Positions 9,136 to 19,149 of a stretch of 42,500 nucleotides of DNA are shown here, one piece after another. Source of the DNA: Prorocentrum cordatum. Lineage: Eukaryota; Sar; Dinophyceae; Prorocentrales; Prorocentraceae. The notes under the pieces are model-generated. The model worked only from the letters and a program-made list of their open reading frames with translations, was not told the DNA's origin and ran no database searches. The first letter of the stretch is position 1. Each line of letters opens with the position of its first letter. Position numbers and translations under genes: made by a program. The DNA is taken from the NCBI GenBank assembly GCA_963575745.1, contig CAUYUJ010011225.1, positions 556,268-598,767 on the forward strand, read 5' to 3'.

Positions 9136-9420
9136 CTGCAGAGGATCAGCGACACGGAGGTGGCGGAGAGAGACTTGCCGAACATCGACGGCACGGGGGT
9201 GGGCACGAGCGGTCTGCAGAAGATCAACGTCGCGGAGGTGGGCGACATCGACCTTCAGAGCATCGACGGCACGGGGGTTAGCACGCGCGGACTGCAGAAG
9301 ACTGACGGCACGGAAGCGAATAATGACGACTTTCAGAGCATCAGCGGAACGAAGGTGACCACGCACGGTTTGCAGTCGACCAATGGCACGCAGGCGCGCA
9401 CCATCGACCTTCAGAGCCGA
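9136..9420 (+). repeat. 39-bp coding minisatellite (13-residue repeats)
   Basis: Units start at 9136, 9175, 9214, 9253, 9292, 9331, 9370 and a partial one at 9409, exactly 39 bp apart. In the plus-strand frame (9127-9444) they encode LQRISDTEVAERD, LPNIDGTGVGTSG, LQKINVAEVGDID, LQSIDGTGVSTRG, LQKTDGTEANNDD, FQSISGTKVTTHG and LQSTNGTQARTID. Alternate units resemble each other, giving a 26-residue dimer pattern. The repeat lies between endonuclease and RT remnants; its role is unknown. Confidence 0.85.
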
Positions 9421-9659
9421 AGCCCGAAGTTGAACGAAATGTAGGCTAGATTGCAGGACGTGGTTCTCGACGCTCAGCGCGCGACAGATTTCGGAGGCGC
9501 CGGCGGGGAGTCCTCTCTGGAAATGCCGAGGTGAGCCAGTTGGGCCGGCCGGCGAGGAGTCCGCGCGGAGACAGTCGGACAGACGCCGCCTGGAAGCCCA
9601 TGCCGGCAAAGCGGGCCGGGAGACGGGTTCGGAACGCACAGCACGGTCAGAAGATGCGA

Positions 9660-10380
9660 CGTTGGTTGCGTGGATGTGCGCACCGCCTTCGATTGCATGG
9701 GCCGCCGCTCGATCGAGGGCGCCCTTCGCTGTAGACAGATCCTTCCCATATTGATCACGAACATCATGCGGGGGCTCTCCTGCATTCGTGCCCGCGCGCG
9801 CCCCCCTGGATGTAAGCCGCCAGAGCATTTGGATTTCATGCGAGGGCGCGAGCAGGGCGGGGTCGACACCCCAGATCTGCCCCCCATCGCCATGGAATTC
9901 TTCTTGGAGCCAAACGTGCAACAGTGGCGGGAAAGGGGTTACGGGTCCAAATGTAAAGACCGTGACCTCATCAAGATCGCACATTTCGTCTAGGCTGATG
10001 ATATGTGCCTCATCTTGATTCAGCAAGTTCAGCTGCAATATATGATTACTTCCGTTCACCAGCCGCGTGCACGAGCACCGCTTGGAGTGGGAGCCGGCTT
10101 CTTTGCATGCCCTGACAGCAGGAGGTGGTCGGAGCGACGCCCTTGTCTTTGCGCGCGAGTCCCCGGAGGGATCGGAGAGGCTTGTTTTCGAGAGCGTCGA
10201 CGCGATGATAGCTCTTGGCAAGAAGATAGATGCGAGTGAACTGCCGTCGATCATCGCCGGCGCTGCGCGGAGGGCCAGTGCTGGGCCTGCCGACAGACGC
10301 TGTCGGGGCCAGGGCCCATCGCTGAAGAGCTGCTGGCACGGGCGCGGGGCCCCCAATCGTCGGCGGTCTTTGGATTAGAG
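9660..10380 (+). pseudogene. LINE-C reverse transcriptase (amber stop before catalytic ADD)
   Basis: Motif A appears as VDVRTAFDCMGRRSIEGAL at 9669-9725, keeping the catalytic Asp. A motif B-like GREQGGVDTPDLPP follows at about 9846-9885. IAHFV, a TAG at 9991-9993 and ADDMCLILI come next; the last is motif C with its Asp pair intact. The TAG is one base from a TGG tryptophan codon, and WADD would be a normal motif C start. Thumb-like sequence continues in another frame (HRLEWEPASLHALTAG, LVFESVDAMIALGKKIDA) at 10070-10240. A 419-codon antisense frame overlaps but has no domain logic. Confidence 0.7.
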
Positions 10381-10929
10381 ACGCGGGCGCTGACGCGGCA
10401 GAAATTGAAGGATCTCAGATCGAGGGGGCTCATATTCTTGCGCCGTGCCCTACGACTGAGATGGAACAAGGGTAAGATCGACGACATCGCGCACCTCCGA
10501 ACAAGCGCTGCAAAGATCCGGGGACGGGCGGCGCGGGCCGTAGTCACCCCCGCCCACGCGCGCACGTCTAGCTCTCACCGCAAGGCAGCGTGGCGCGAGA
10601 AGGGCCTTTTGCAGGACATGAAGAGAAGCCCCAGGAACCTATCCGCCTGCGCAGAGCGCGACTCCGCTGGGCCCCCGCGGAACAGGCATCTCAGAAAGAC
10701 CGCCTTGCTGAAAGACGGCTGCAGAGGACGAGCGGGGCCAAGACGTCTGGGGGAAATTTCCTCGCGGGTGTCTTCGGCCCACGCTGGCGTTCTGTCTGGG
10801 ACGCGCTGGGCCGGCGCCCCCGAGCTGCAGCAATGGGCGAGTTCATCGAGCAGGCGCGCGCCGACGCCGAGCCGTCGACGCGCAGGGCGCCGAGGCGGCA
10901 GGGCCCCTGCCGCGGACAACCCGCAGACG

Positions 10930-11505
10930 CCGAGAGGAGCTCGAAGGATCAGCGGCTCACGTTCCAGACCGACGGACCACGGGCGGAAGACCTGCAGGAC
11001 ACGTCTGTGGAGCTCTGGCACTGGGCGCACTGGCAGAGGGCATTCCTGTTCATCTGCGACAGCAGACCGCTGGTCGGCGCAGCCTGCGGCAGAGAGAGGC
11101 TGGCTGACGAAGGGGGCAGGCCGATGCTGTGCCGGATCTCCAACGGCATCTTCGACGCGACGTCCGCTGGCTGGCAGCCGCTGAGCATCGCGGACGACCC
11201 AATCGCTCGGCTGCCATGCGTGCGCAACAAGGTGGCGGACGGGCCGGCTGAGCTCACGCTGGACATGAAATCGTCGCGGACGAGGTCATTCCAGATGGCG
11301 CTGGAGCCTGGGCCCGCGAACGTCGCGGTCCAGACCGACGGCGGCAGACGATCCAGCACGCGCGCGCCGGCTTCAATAGTGGTCGAGTTCTTCACGAAAC
11401 CCCGACCAACACCACCATTGAACCTCGGTGCGCCGAGGGCCTTTTCCTGGAAACGGGGGCCACGGTGTTCCAGGCCGAAGCCATTGCCTTCGAGATGGTT
11501 GTTAA
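10930..11505 (+). pseudogene. LINE-C RNase H region, apparently two domains
   Basis: A first set of RNase H late motifs reads LFICDSRPLVGAACGRE (11046-11096), giving the third acidic residue, and VRNKVADG (about 11220-11243), giving the N-x-x-A-D block near the domain end. After it comes VAVQTDGGRRSS (about 11319-11354), the first-strand TDGG motif that normally opens an RNase H domain. In a shifted frame FQAEAIAFEMVVNWV (about 11470-11510) follows, the A-E second-acid motif. An opening motif after a closing motif implies two RNase H domains in series. A frameshift lies between 11385 and 11440. Confidence 0.55.
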
Positions 11506-11770
11506 TTGGGTTCGATCTCAGGTGCCCCCAGAGGAGCTCTCTTCAACTACTCCCCCTTCCTGAGCGGGCGCCTCGTACTCTTCGTCTGCTTCCTTCTCCT
11601 GCGCGAAAGCATCGCGGGCCCCCACTGCAAGAACGGCCTGCTAGGGGCGAGCTTCCGAGAGCTGCGAGCACGCGCGCTAGCACAAATGCGAGGTAGAGCA
11701 CAGCCTCGAAACACTTCGCCAAAGCCGACCGAAACGATACGAAACGATAGAGATGATACAGACGCTGAGG

Positions 11771-11820
<50 letters not shown>

Positions 11821-11886
11821 ATCATACACAAAAACGAGGAAGAGAGAACAAACAGAGAGAGGATTAACAGAGAGAGAGAGAGAGAA

Positions 11887-11917
<31 letters not shown>

Positions 11918-11935
11918 CAGAGAGAGAGAGAGAAA
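11771..11935 (+). repeat. (TA)n(GA)n compound microsatellite, target of the copia insertion
   Basis: TATATA is followed by GAGAGA with interruptions. It ends in GAGAAAC, where the copia element inserted; the flank resumes at 17823 as GAAACACAC. Confidence 0.95.
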
Positions 11936-11936
11936 C
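11932..11936 (+). repeat. 5-bp target site duplication (left copy)
   Basis: GAAAC lies directly before the 5' LTR and is repeated at 17823-17827 directly after the 3' LTR. Five base pairs is the usual length for Ty1/copia integration. Confidence 0.85.
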
Positions 11937-12067
11937 TGTTGTAGATTGTATTTGCTGGGGTCAGGGACCCCCGTGTGCAGGAGTCAGCATGTTAGGGCAG
12001 AGAAGGAGCAAGCACTGCAGGTCCTTTGGCTTCGAGGGTTGAGAGGAAAAGCCTCGATATTGCTACA
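11937..12067 (+). repeat. 5' LTR of copia element
   Basis: It begins TGTTGTAGATTG and ends GATATTGCTACA, so TG..CA termini are present with a TGTAG/CTACA inverted pair near the ends. Length is 131 bp, short for a copia LTR. No TATA box is evident within it. Confidence 0.95.
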
Positions 12068-12083
12068 TGGTAGCGGAGCTCGG
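12068..12083 (+). promoter_or_regulatory. Primer binding site, initiator-Met tRNA type
   Basis: TGGTAGCGGAGC directly follows the LTR. It resembles the TGGTA(T/G)C-GAGC complement of the 3' end of eukaryotic initiator methionine tRNA used by many copia elements. It primes minus-strand synthesis. Confidence 0.75.
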
Positions 12084-12147
12084 TTCCTGTGCCCACGGGA
12101 GCTGAGCTCGCTCGCCGCGCCCAGACCTCCTGCCCGTGCTGGCGGAG

Positions 12148-15100
12148 ATGGCGGCGATCGATGTCGTCGACGTTCGGACCGACATGAGGCTTCAGAGGTT
12201 CGACGGCACGGACGAGAGATGGGCAGACTGGAGCCTCAGGTTCGAGGCCTACACCGCGCTGCTTGGCATGGAGGACCTCATGACGGAGGCGGCCAACAGG
12301 CGCGACCCACTGGCAACGGACCAGCTGGGGGACCAGGCGAGAGCGGTCAGCCAGAGGCTCTGGCACCTGCTGATCACGTGGTGCGACGGCAAGTCGCTGG
12401 GTGTGGTCAAGCTCTCGAGGAAGAATGGCCTGGAGGCGTGGCGGCAGCTCAAGATCGAGTATGAGAGCAAGTCGGGCAACAGGTGGACGGCCATGCTGCG
12501 CTTCATCCTGAACCCTCAGGACAAGTGGGCGAAGGATCGGGAGTCGGGCATCGACTTCTTTCAGTCTCTCACGGCGTGGGAGGCCATCGTCGCAGAGTAC
12601 GTGGACCAGAGCGGCGAGGCGGTCTCGGACAACGTTCGAGTCAGCGTGCTGCTAGAGCACGCGCCAGAGCCGTAGCGTGAGGTCCTTCGGCAGGCGCCTG
12701 AGGAGGTGAAGCTCACGTTCGCAGCGGCTCGGAGTCACATCAGGGGCTACTACAATCAAGGGCGGACGTTCACCCACGTCCCAGACACTGGCGGGGTCGT
12801 GCCGATGCAGGTGGATGCAGTTCGAGTTGGACCCCATGGCGGCAAGTCGCACGGGAAGTCGGGCAAGACAGGCAAGATGGACAAGTCAGGGAAGGCTGGC
12901 AAGAATGTGAAGGGCTGCAAGGACTCGAAGACGAAGTCCAAGAACCGCGACGGCAAGCAGGGCCATGGCAAGGGCCAGTCCGACTACTTCGACGGCGAGT
13001 GTGGCTACTGCGGCAAGTGGGGCCACAAGCGGGCCGACTGCAGGAAGAAGAGGGCAGATGAGGCCAAGAAGGAGACTGGCAACACGCGCGCGGTTCAGGG
13101 AGATGGATCGGCCTCGAGCTCGGGACAGCAGCAGTCCGAGGGCGGGGTCCGCGCCGCGTCGGGCTACTACGACGGCGTTCCCGACGGCTGGGTGTTTGCG
13201 GTCTCAGCGGCGACGAGCGGCCAGGTGGCGAAGGTTGGAGGCCCCATCCTGATCGACAGCGGCAGCGACGACCACCTGTGCAGGCACAAGTTCGTCCCAG
13301 AGGCCCCAGTCAACAGTGCGACGGATGCCCCCAGGCTTTTCGACGTGCAGCAGCGACCGCTGCCCACAGCGGGCCTACGGGGTGTTGAGATGACGATGCA
13401 GGAGGGCATCAAGGCGACGGCAGACTTCCTCGTTGCCGATGTGAATGACGACCTGCTGAGCATGGGCAAGCTGCTCAGGCAGGGTTTCAGGTTCAACCTC
13501 AGTATGGAGGACGGGCTCTACATGACGAAGGGTCACCGCAGCGTGCAGCTCGAGTTGGAGCGGAACAGCCTTAGGCTCCCGATCGTGTCCGCGAGCCCTG
13601 CGCCAGCGGCCCACCACTGCTGCGGCGCGGCGGACCAGCAGCAGGCAGCGACGGCACCAGTGCTCACGGCGGAGAGCTCGGTCGGCGCGATGAGGACCAG
13701 GCTGAGGGAGCTGTTCATGCCGATCTACGGCACGAAGTTGGAGCTGTGGGAGCGGCTCATTGTGGCAGAGGCGGCTGCCAGGCGCTCGGAGGCGGAGAGG
13801 CTGCACAAGCTGGCGGTGAAGGAGCAGCTCGGGATTCAGCACGATCCAGTCGAGCCGAAGCAGCTTCCAGTTCCGAAGGCCCCGAGCGCGGAGGAGGAGA
13901 GACAGCATCGCCTCACGCATCTCCCTGCTGCTCCGTGGTGCGAGGAGCGTGTCAGGGCCAAAGCTCCTGATGCACCTCACTCGCTGGTCAGGCTCGAGGA
14001 CTCAGAGCAGAAGCACCCACTCATCAGCTACGACTTCGGCTTCTGCAAGACAGCCGACGAGGAAGGGGACCTGACCAAGGTAGAGGACACCTACGCGACG
14101 ATGCTGGTGGCATTCAGCTCTGACACTGGAGTGGTGAAGGTTATTCCGTGTGCGTCAAAGGCAGCTTCACCATACGCCATTGCAGGCATCAAGTCCTTCG
14201 TGCAGAGGCTCGAGACGGGCAAGTGCAGGCTCAGGACGGACACGGAGCAGGCGACGAAGGCCATCATGGACGGCGTGGTCAGCGAGCTCGCGGGCAAGGT
14301 CACGGCAGAGCTGACCCCCAAGCACAGCAGCCAGTCGAACCCAGCGGAGGCAGCGGTGAAGATAGTCGAGGGCCGGACGAGGGTTCTTAGGCTGGACCTC
14401 GAGAAGCGCTACGACACGAAGGTGACGGTGGCCATGCCAATCTGGGCGTGGATGATGCGTCACGCTGGGTGGCTTCACGAGAGGTTCTCGAGGCGAGCTG
14501 GAGGTCAGAGCCCGCACGAGATCGCGACAGGCACGCCGTACAAGGGCGACATCTGCAACTTCGGCGAGACGGTGCTGTATCGGATTGCGCGTCCTGCGCA
14601 TCGAGGTCTCACTGGAGGTCGGCGTCTGCATCGAGGCGAGGCTCAGTGGGGCAAAGGGATCTGGGTCGGCAGGTCGGACGAGTCGCAGGAGCACCTGGTG
14701 ATGACGCCTCGGGGGCTTGACCGCGCACGGACGGTGCGACGGCTCCCTGAGGGAAGGCAGGCTGACAAGGAGCTCCTCATGACGGTGACGGGGCTGCCTT
14801 GGGCTGCGAGGACGGCCCCCGAGAGGTCGAAACGCAGGCGGGCGCCTCAGCAGATCGCGACGGAGCTACCGAGGGCAGAAGGACCTCTTCAGCCTGACGC
14901 TCCCCAGCCGCAGCAGGCAGGACAGCCAGAGGGCGGAGCAGCGCCTGCTCAGCCTCAGGCACCGCAGCAACCACCTCCGCCGGCAGCGGCAGCGGCTCAG
15001 CAGCCGCAGCCCCCAGCACCAGAGCCGCCGGCGCCCAGGGATGTGGCGATGGGGGCGGCGCCCTCGCAGGCAGCGAGACGTGGGGTCTCGCCAGCAGCAG

Positions 15101-17376
15101 AGGTCTCCGAAGGCAAGCGAGCACGAGTTGCAGCGGTTCACGCGCTGGAGGTTGGCAACGTGGATGACTCGCCTGACGCGTTCTGGGAGGAGGTCTCGGA
15201 TGACGTGGAGGACCCGACGGATGGCATGTTTGACGTGGACATGCAGGATGAGCTGGACAAGAAGCTCACCATGGAGCACCTGCAGAGCCTCCTGGACCAT
15301 GGAGTCGGCGAGGACATCGCCAAGTCGGAGGCGAATGGGATGAAGCACATCACCACGCGCTGGGAGAAGCAATGGAGATGGAAGCCAGCGTTGCAGGAGT
15401 GGCAGCGCAAGGTGCGGTTCGTCTGCCGCGAGTTCCGCTGGCAGGAATGGCGTGACGACCTGTTCACACCTGGATCGGCTCCGATCTCCAACAGGTTGGT
15501 CGACTTTGTGGCTCTCAAGCGCGGGTTCGAAGTGATGACGCTCGACGCGACGGATGCCTTCTACCAGGCCCCGGAGTACGAGGACGTGGTGGTTGACCCC
15601 CCGCAGGAGTACTTGGACATGCTCAGGGCGGAAGGCAAGGACACGGAGATCTACTGGAAGTTGAAGAAGCAACTACCTGGGAGACGGACGGCAGCGCCAG
15701 GCTGGGTGGAGCACATGGCGGGCATCCTCACAGACGAGATGCAGATGACCAGATGCGAGGTGGCGCCGCAGTTCTTCTACAACCCTGAGACGGAGGTGGT
15801 GGTTGAGCTGCACATGGACGACTTGCACATGGCTGGATCCAGGGAGGCGCTGGAGGGCTTCCGCGACGAGCTGAAGCAGCATGTGACCTTCAGCGGCGGG
15901 GAGATCCACGAGTACGGCATCACCTACGAGCACCTGAAGAGGCTGAGGACGAGGTACGAGCACGGCACAGAGCTGCAGGCCAACCCGAAGTACCTCGACT
16001 ACGTGGTGGAGACCCTCAACCTCGGCGGCTCCAACACGGCTCCCACTCCTGGAGTGCCAGCACACAAGGCGCTCATGGGGAGCACTCCTACTCTCTCTCA
16101 GCAGCAGGCTGGCGTCTACCGCTCATGCGTGGGGGCGCTGATGTACTACGTCCAGGACAGGGCGGACTGCCAGTACGAGGTCAGCTTGCTGGGCAGGATG
16201 CTATCAGGCCCCACCGTCGGCGCCTTCACTGCGCTCAAGAGGCTCGTGAGATACCTGCTTGGGACGAGGAATGCGGTGAACTGGCTACCGAGACCGACGG
16301 AGGGCACGAACGTGGAGCTAGTGGGCTTTGGCGACAGCGACTGGGCAGGCGACTTGCAGACGAGGAGGTCCCAGTCGAGCGGCAAGATCGAGATTGATGG
16401 TGTTCCCATGCACTCGTTCAGCAGGCGCCAGAGCATCGTGGCCACTAGCTCGGGAGTTGCTGAGTACTATGCGGCGACGGCGGTCGCCGAGGACTCGCTC
16501 TACTTCAAGTCACTTCTTGAGTTCATGGGCTTCACAGTGGCAGCCACCCTGCTGACGGATTCGTCAGCTGCGCGAGGCATTGCCCGACGTGAAGGAGTTG
16601 GTAAGGTGCGGAGTCTTGAGGCGCGAGTTCTTTGGCTCCAGCAGGCGATCAAGAGGAAGCTGATGGACCTCGGGACTGTCGGCACCGACGACAACAAAGC
16701 GGACCTGGGCACGAAGATCCTTGGACACGATCGCTTCGTCAAGCTCAGGACGCTCAACGGCATCTACACGGACATGGGCCAGGTCGCGGAGAGTGACCAT
16801 CAGTCGGAGGAGGTGGACTTCGACGTGGGGGCGGCAGCACGGGTCAGGAGCTCGAGAACTTCTACGAGCTCACTCGGTGCTAGCCGCTCGGCGGCCCTGG
16901 CTATGATCACGGCGGCGGCGACGCTCCTGCAGGGCTGCGAGGGCCAGGTCGCCGACCAGAGCAGCTACTACTACGACACGGAGGTCTGCTCCAGGGATGG
17001 CATGGCCACGAGCGACTGGACAGGTTTCCTGATGATGGTGGCTGTCTGGACACTGATCGTGGCGGCCATCAGCGGCTACGCGGGGTTCCGCTACGCCAGC
17101 ATGCGGGACTCGGACTGGGTCCTGGTCTCGCCCGAGCCCAATGAGATGACAGAGGAGACCACCCACACAGACAAGATGGAGGATCCGCTTCCAGGCGTGC
17201 CAGCCTCACTGGTTATGATGCGACCGAGTCAGCCTACCAGGAACGTGAGCACGCAGTCCCAGATGACCTACAAGTGGAAGTGGGCGGTCCCTCGATTCCA
17301 ACCAGTCCAGGACCACGCGCACGGTGCCTTCCTTGAAGTGCGTGTGGACAAGGCCAAGGGACTTCTTTTGAACTGA
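12148..17376 (+). CDS. gag-pol: Copia gag-pol polyprotein with one in-frame TAG
   Basis: The first ATG, 12148, opens gag (MAAIDVVDVRTD). Gag runs to a TAG at 12673-12675 and the same frame continues to TGA at 17374-17376. Numbering residues from the GTG codon at 12706, the domains are: zinc knuckle C99-x2-C102-x4-H107-x4-C112 (CGYCGKWGHKRADC); aspartic protease DSG at D184; HRLTH and WCEER as a pre-integrase zinc site lacking its last Cys; integrase D443, D512 and E548 with 35 residues between the last two; RT motif A TLDATDAFYQ (D947) and HMDD (D1038-D1039) where most copia have YVDD; RNase H D1210, E1253, D1285 and D1333. A roughly 200-residue C-terminal extension with hydrophobic segments follows. 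It makes the proteins for reverse transcription and integration. The TAG may be a fresh mutation (one base from CAG) or a readthrough site. Confidence 0.92.
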
Positions 17377-17691
17377 CAGTGAATGAGGCTCAGTCGATAG
17401 GACCTTGAGCGGCTGCGCCTTGCCTTGAGCCGTTCTGTTTTCTCTTCTTTTCTCCTCCTGCCATCATGCTTAATATCAGAGTTTCGAGCTATTTCTTTCC
17501 CTTGGAAGTTGAGTTGAGCTTGCTGACCAGCCAGCGAAGTTTGAGTTCTTTGCTGGGCAGAGTTTCAGTTGTTCGTTTCTTTAGCCTGAGGGACGCCTCA
17601 GCAGGTCTTTTGGGGGACGCCCCACCGTGACAAGTTTTCGGGAGTCAGTTGAAAGCTCGACTCAGTGGGTAGCCAAGCTTCCAAGGGGGCG
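17377..17691 (+). other. Copia 3' untranslated region and polypurine tract
   Basis: There is no ORF. A purine run, AAGGGGGC, lies at about 17683-17690 just before the 3' LTR, in the position of the polypurine tract that primes plus-strand synthesis. GGGACGCC occurs twice upstream, in GAGGGACGCCTCAGC and GGGGGACGCCCCACC. Confidence 0.75.
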
Positions 17692-17822
17692 CGTTGTAGA
17701 TTGTATTTGCTGGGGTCAGGGACCCCCGTGTGCAGGAGTCAGCATGTTAGGGCAGAGAAGGAGCAAGCACTGCAGGTCCTTTGGCTTCGAGGGTTGAGAG
17801 GAAAAGCCTCGATATTGCTACA
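17692..17822 (+). repeat. 3' LTR of copia element
   Basis: Identical to the 5' LTR by eye except for C instead of T at the first base. It ends GATATTGCTACA and is followed by the GAAAC target duplicate. Confidence 0.95.
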
Positions 17823-17827
17823 GAAAC

Positions 17828-18186
17828 ACACAAAAATGCATGTTTTTTTTCCAAGCGCGCATCCCATCCCCTCAACGTAATTGTGGGATGTGGGAAGCGC
17901 TGGTGCGCGCTCGCGATGCTCGTGCCCCACCCCCCCGCCCTGCCTCGGCTGCGCCCGAGAGTGAACCCCTTTCTCGCCTCCACTCCCATGCGGCCCCCTC
18001 AAAGTGAGAAAGGTGACATGCGTCGCATTTCCCTCGGATATGTCGCTGGGTGACTGCGGGCGCCGGGGCCTCGCTCCGCGTTTGAGGTATCGCACGGGCG
18101 GTGCCCGAGTGAATCTGTGGCGCGCGCCTCGCGCCCTGCGCGGTGGTGCAGTTGTTCTTCGGCAACGGTTTGCGGTGTTCGCGCCA
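17828..18186. other. GC-rich anonymous stretch after the copia element
   Basis: It starts with ACACAAAAATGCATG and a T run, then GC-rich sequence. Several short overlapping open frames exist on both strands; none shows a domain. I see nothing I can annotate as a gene. Confidence 0.5.
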
Positions 18187-18187
18187 G

Positions 18188-18345
18188 CCTCCTCCTCCTC
18201 CTCCTCCTCCTCCTCTTCCTCCTCCTCCTTCTCCCCCTCCTCCTCCTCCTCCTCCTCCTCCTCCTCCTCCTCCTCCTCCTCCTCCTCCTCCTCCTCATCC
18301 TTCTCATCATCATCATCATCATTATCATTATCATCAACATCCTCA
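18188..18345 (+). repeat. (CTC)n then (CAT)n microsatellite
   Basis: About 110 bases of CTC triplets change to TCATCATCATT repeats. The long poly-Ser, poly-Leu or poly-Pro open frames across it come from the triplet repeat. Confidence 0.95.
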
Positions 18346-18356
18346 TCATCAGGACT

Positions 18357-18690
18357 ATTCGCGCGCGTCGGCCGCGCGCGCAGGCCGAACTCCTTCCAAA
18401 ACCACCATCAGCGACGCGAAGACATTGTCATCGTTATCGGCGGGCGTGATCAGCATCGGCGCCGTCATTGGCCTTGCCGTCGTCATCGCCACCATCGCCC
18501 GCATTATCGCTACTCTCGTCATCGTGCCTACCGTCGCCGGCGTCGCCATGATACCGCGCCGCACTAGCGGGCCGCTGCGCGCGAGCACGCGCGGGCTAAC
18601 ATGCACCAGCCAACCCCAAGCATTCATCGCAATCGCCTTCGCACTTGTTTTGCAAACCAAGTTGCGGGCGGGGTAGTGGGATGACTGCGC
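18357..18690 (+). repeat. Dispersed repeat D, copy 1
   Basis: Matches 21451-21900 with shared blocks GCGCGCGTCGGCCGCGCGCG, GAACTCCTTCCAAAACC, TCATCGTTATCGGCGGGCG and GTCGCCATGATACC. Copy 2 has about 90 extra bases after the last of these. Open frames give valine/isoleucine-rich strings; no domain. Confidence 0.75.
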
Positions 18691-19140
18691 GAGCAGTGTA
18701 ATTGGCAAACCACCACCCCACCCGGACTTATTGGTTGTTTGTTTCGCTTGTGAAGTCTTATATGAGCCCGATCCCTCGCACATCCGAAATACAAACTTGT
18801 CACGTCCCAGTCAGGCCGGCACCGACCCCCACATCTTCTGCAGCAAACATTATGCGCGCATTCTCGTTCCTCCAGAATCCTTCGTTTACAATATTCCCTT
18901 GCAAAATATGGGACGAAGTGCGCAGGCGCGCGTCGTCGAGAGCGCATACCGAAATCTCTCAAAACGTGAGGTGTCGTACGGATTTCAAAATCGAGAGTCA
19001 CGAAAACATATAACAACACATCGCTGTCCAACCGGAATTTCCAATGAACACAAATTGCGCCCGCGCTTTTGCGAATTCTAGACGCTTCGCGTATCCCCAC
19101 CAGGCCATCCAGAAACGACGCCCAGACGAGGAGAGGGCCA
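18691..19140. repeat. AT-richer dispersed repeat, diverged copy of 20727-20840
   Basis: 18905-19010 (GACGAAGTGCGCAGGCGCGC, GTCGTACGGATTTCAAAATC, CACGAAAACAT) aligns with 20727-20840 (GAAGTGCACACGCGCGCG, GTCGTAAGGATTGCAAAATC, CACGAAACATG). No gene visible. Confidence 0.55.
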
Positions 19141-19149
19141 TCCTGAGGG

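Larger units (their letters stand above)
7930..11510 (+). mobile_element. LINE-C: second degenerate LINE-type element with RNase H
   Basis: On the plus strand lie, in order, an RNA-binding-like N-terminal ORF, an APE endonuclease fragment, a coding minisatellite, an RT with motifs A, B and C, and RNase H motifs. The RT (VRTAFDCM, GGVDTPDL, ADDMCLI) differs clearly from those of LINE-A and LINE-B, so it is a separate lineage. Multiple frameshifts and a TAG immediately before the catalytic ADD show it is inactive. The 3' end is indistinct and runs into ACGATACGAAACGATAG and a TA/GA microsatellite near 11770. No target duplication was found. Confidence 0.7.
11937..17822 (+). mobile_element. Ty1/copia LTR retrotransposon, near intact and recent
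   Basis: All structural parts are present: 131-bp LTRs at both ends, a 5-bp target duplication GAAAC, a primer binding site directly after the 5' LTR, a gag-pol frame in copia order (gag, zinc knuckle, protease, integrase, RT, RNase H) and a purine-rich AAGGGGGC before the 3' LTR. The two LTRs differ, by my reading, only at the first base (T in the left, C in the right), so insertion is recent relative to the surrounding wreckage. It is nested in a GA microsatellite. One TAG interrupts gag; otherwise the frame is open for about 1,740 codons. Confidence 0.95.

Noticed and set aside
9097-10356. 419-codon open frame on the minus strand
   Set aside because: It lies antisense to LINE-C, whose plus strand carries ordered RT motifs (VRTAFD, GGVDTPD, ADDMCL) and the 13-residue repeat. 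The minus frame shows no domain and is a shadow.
18355-18676. Hydrophobic frame in repeat D (VISIGAVIGLAVVIATIARI) as a membrane protein
   Set aside because: The duplicate copy at 21451 breaks the frame with a 90-base difference and indels, so the frame is not conserved.
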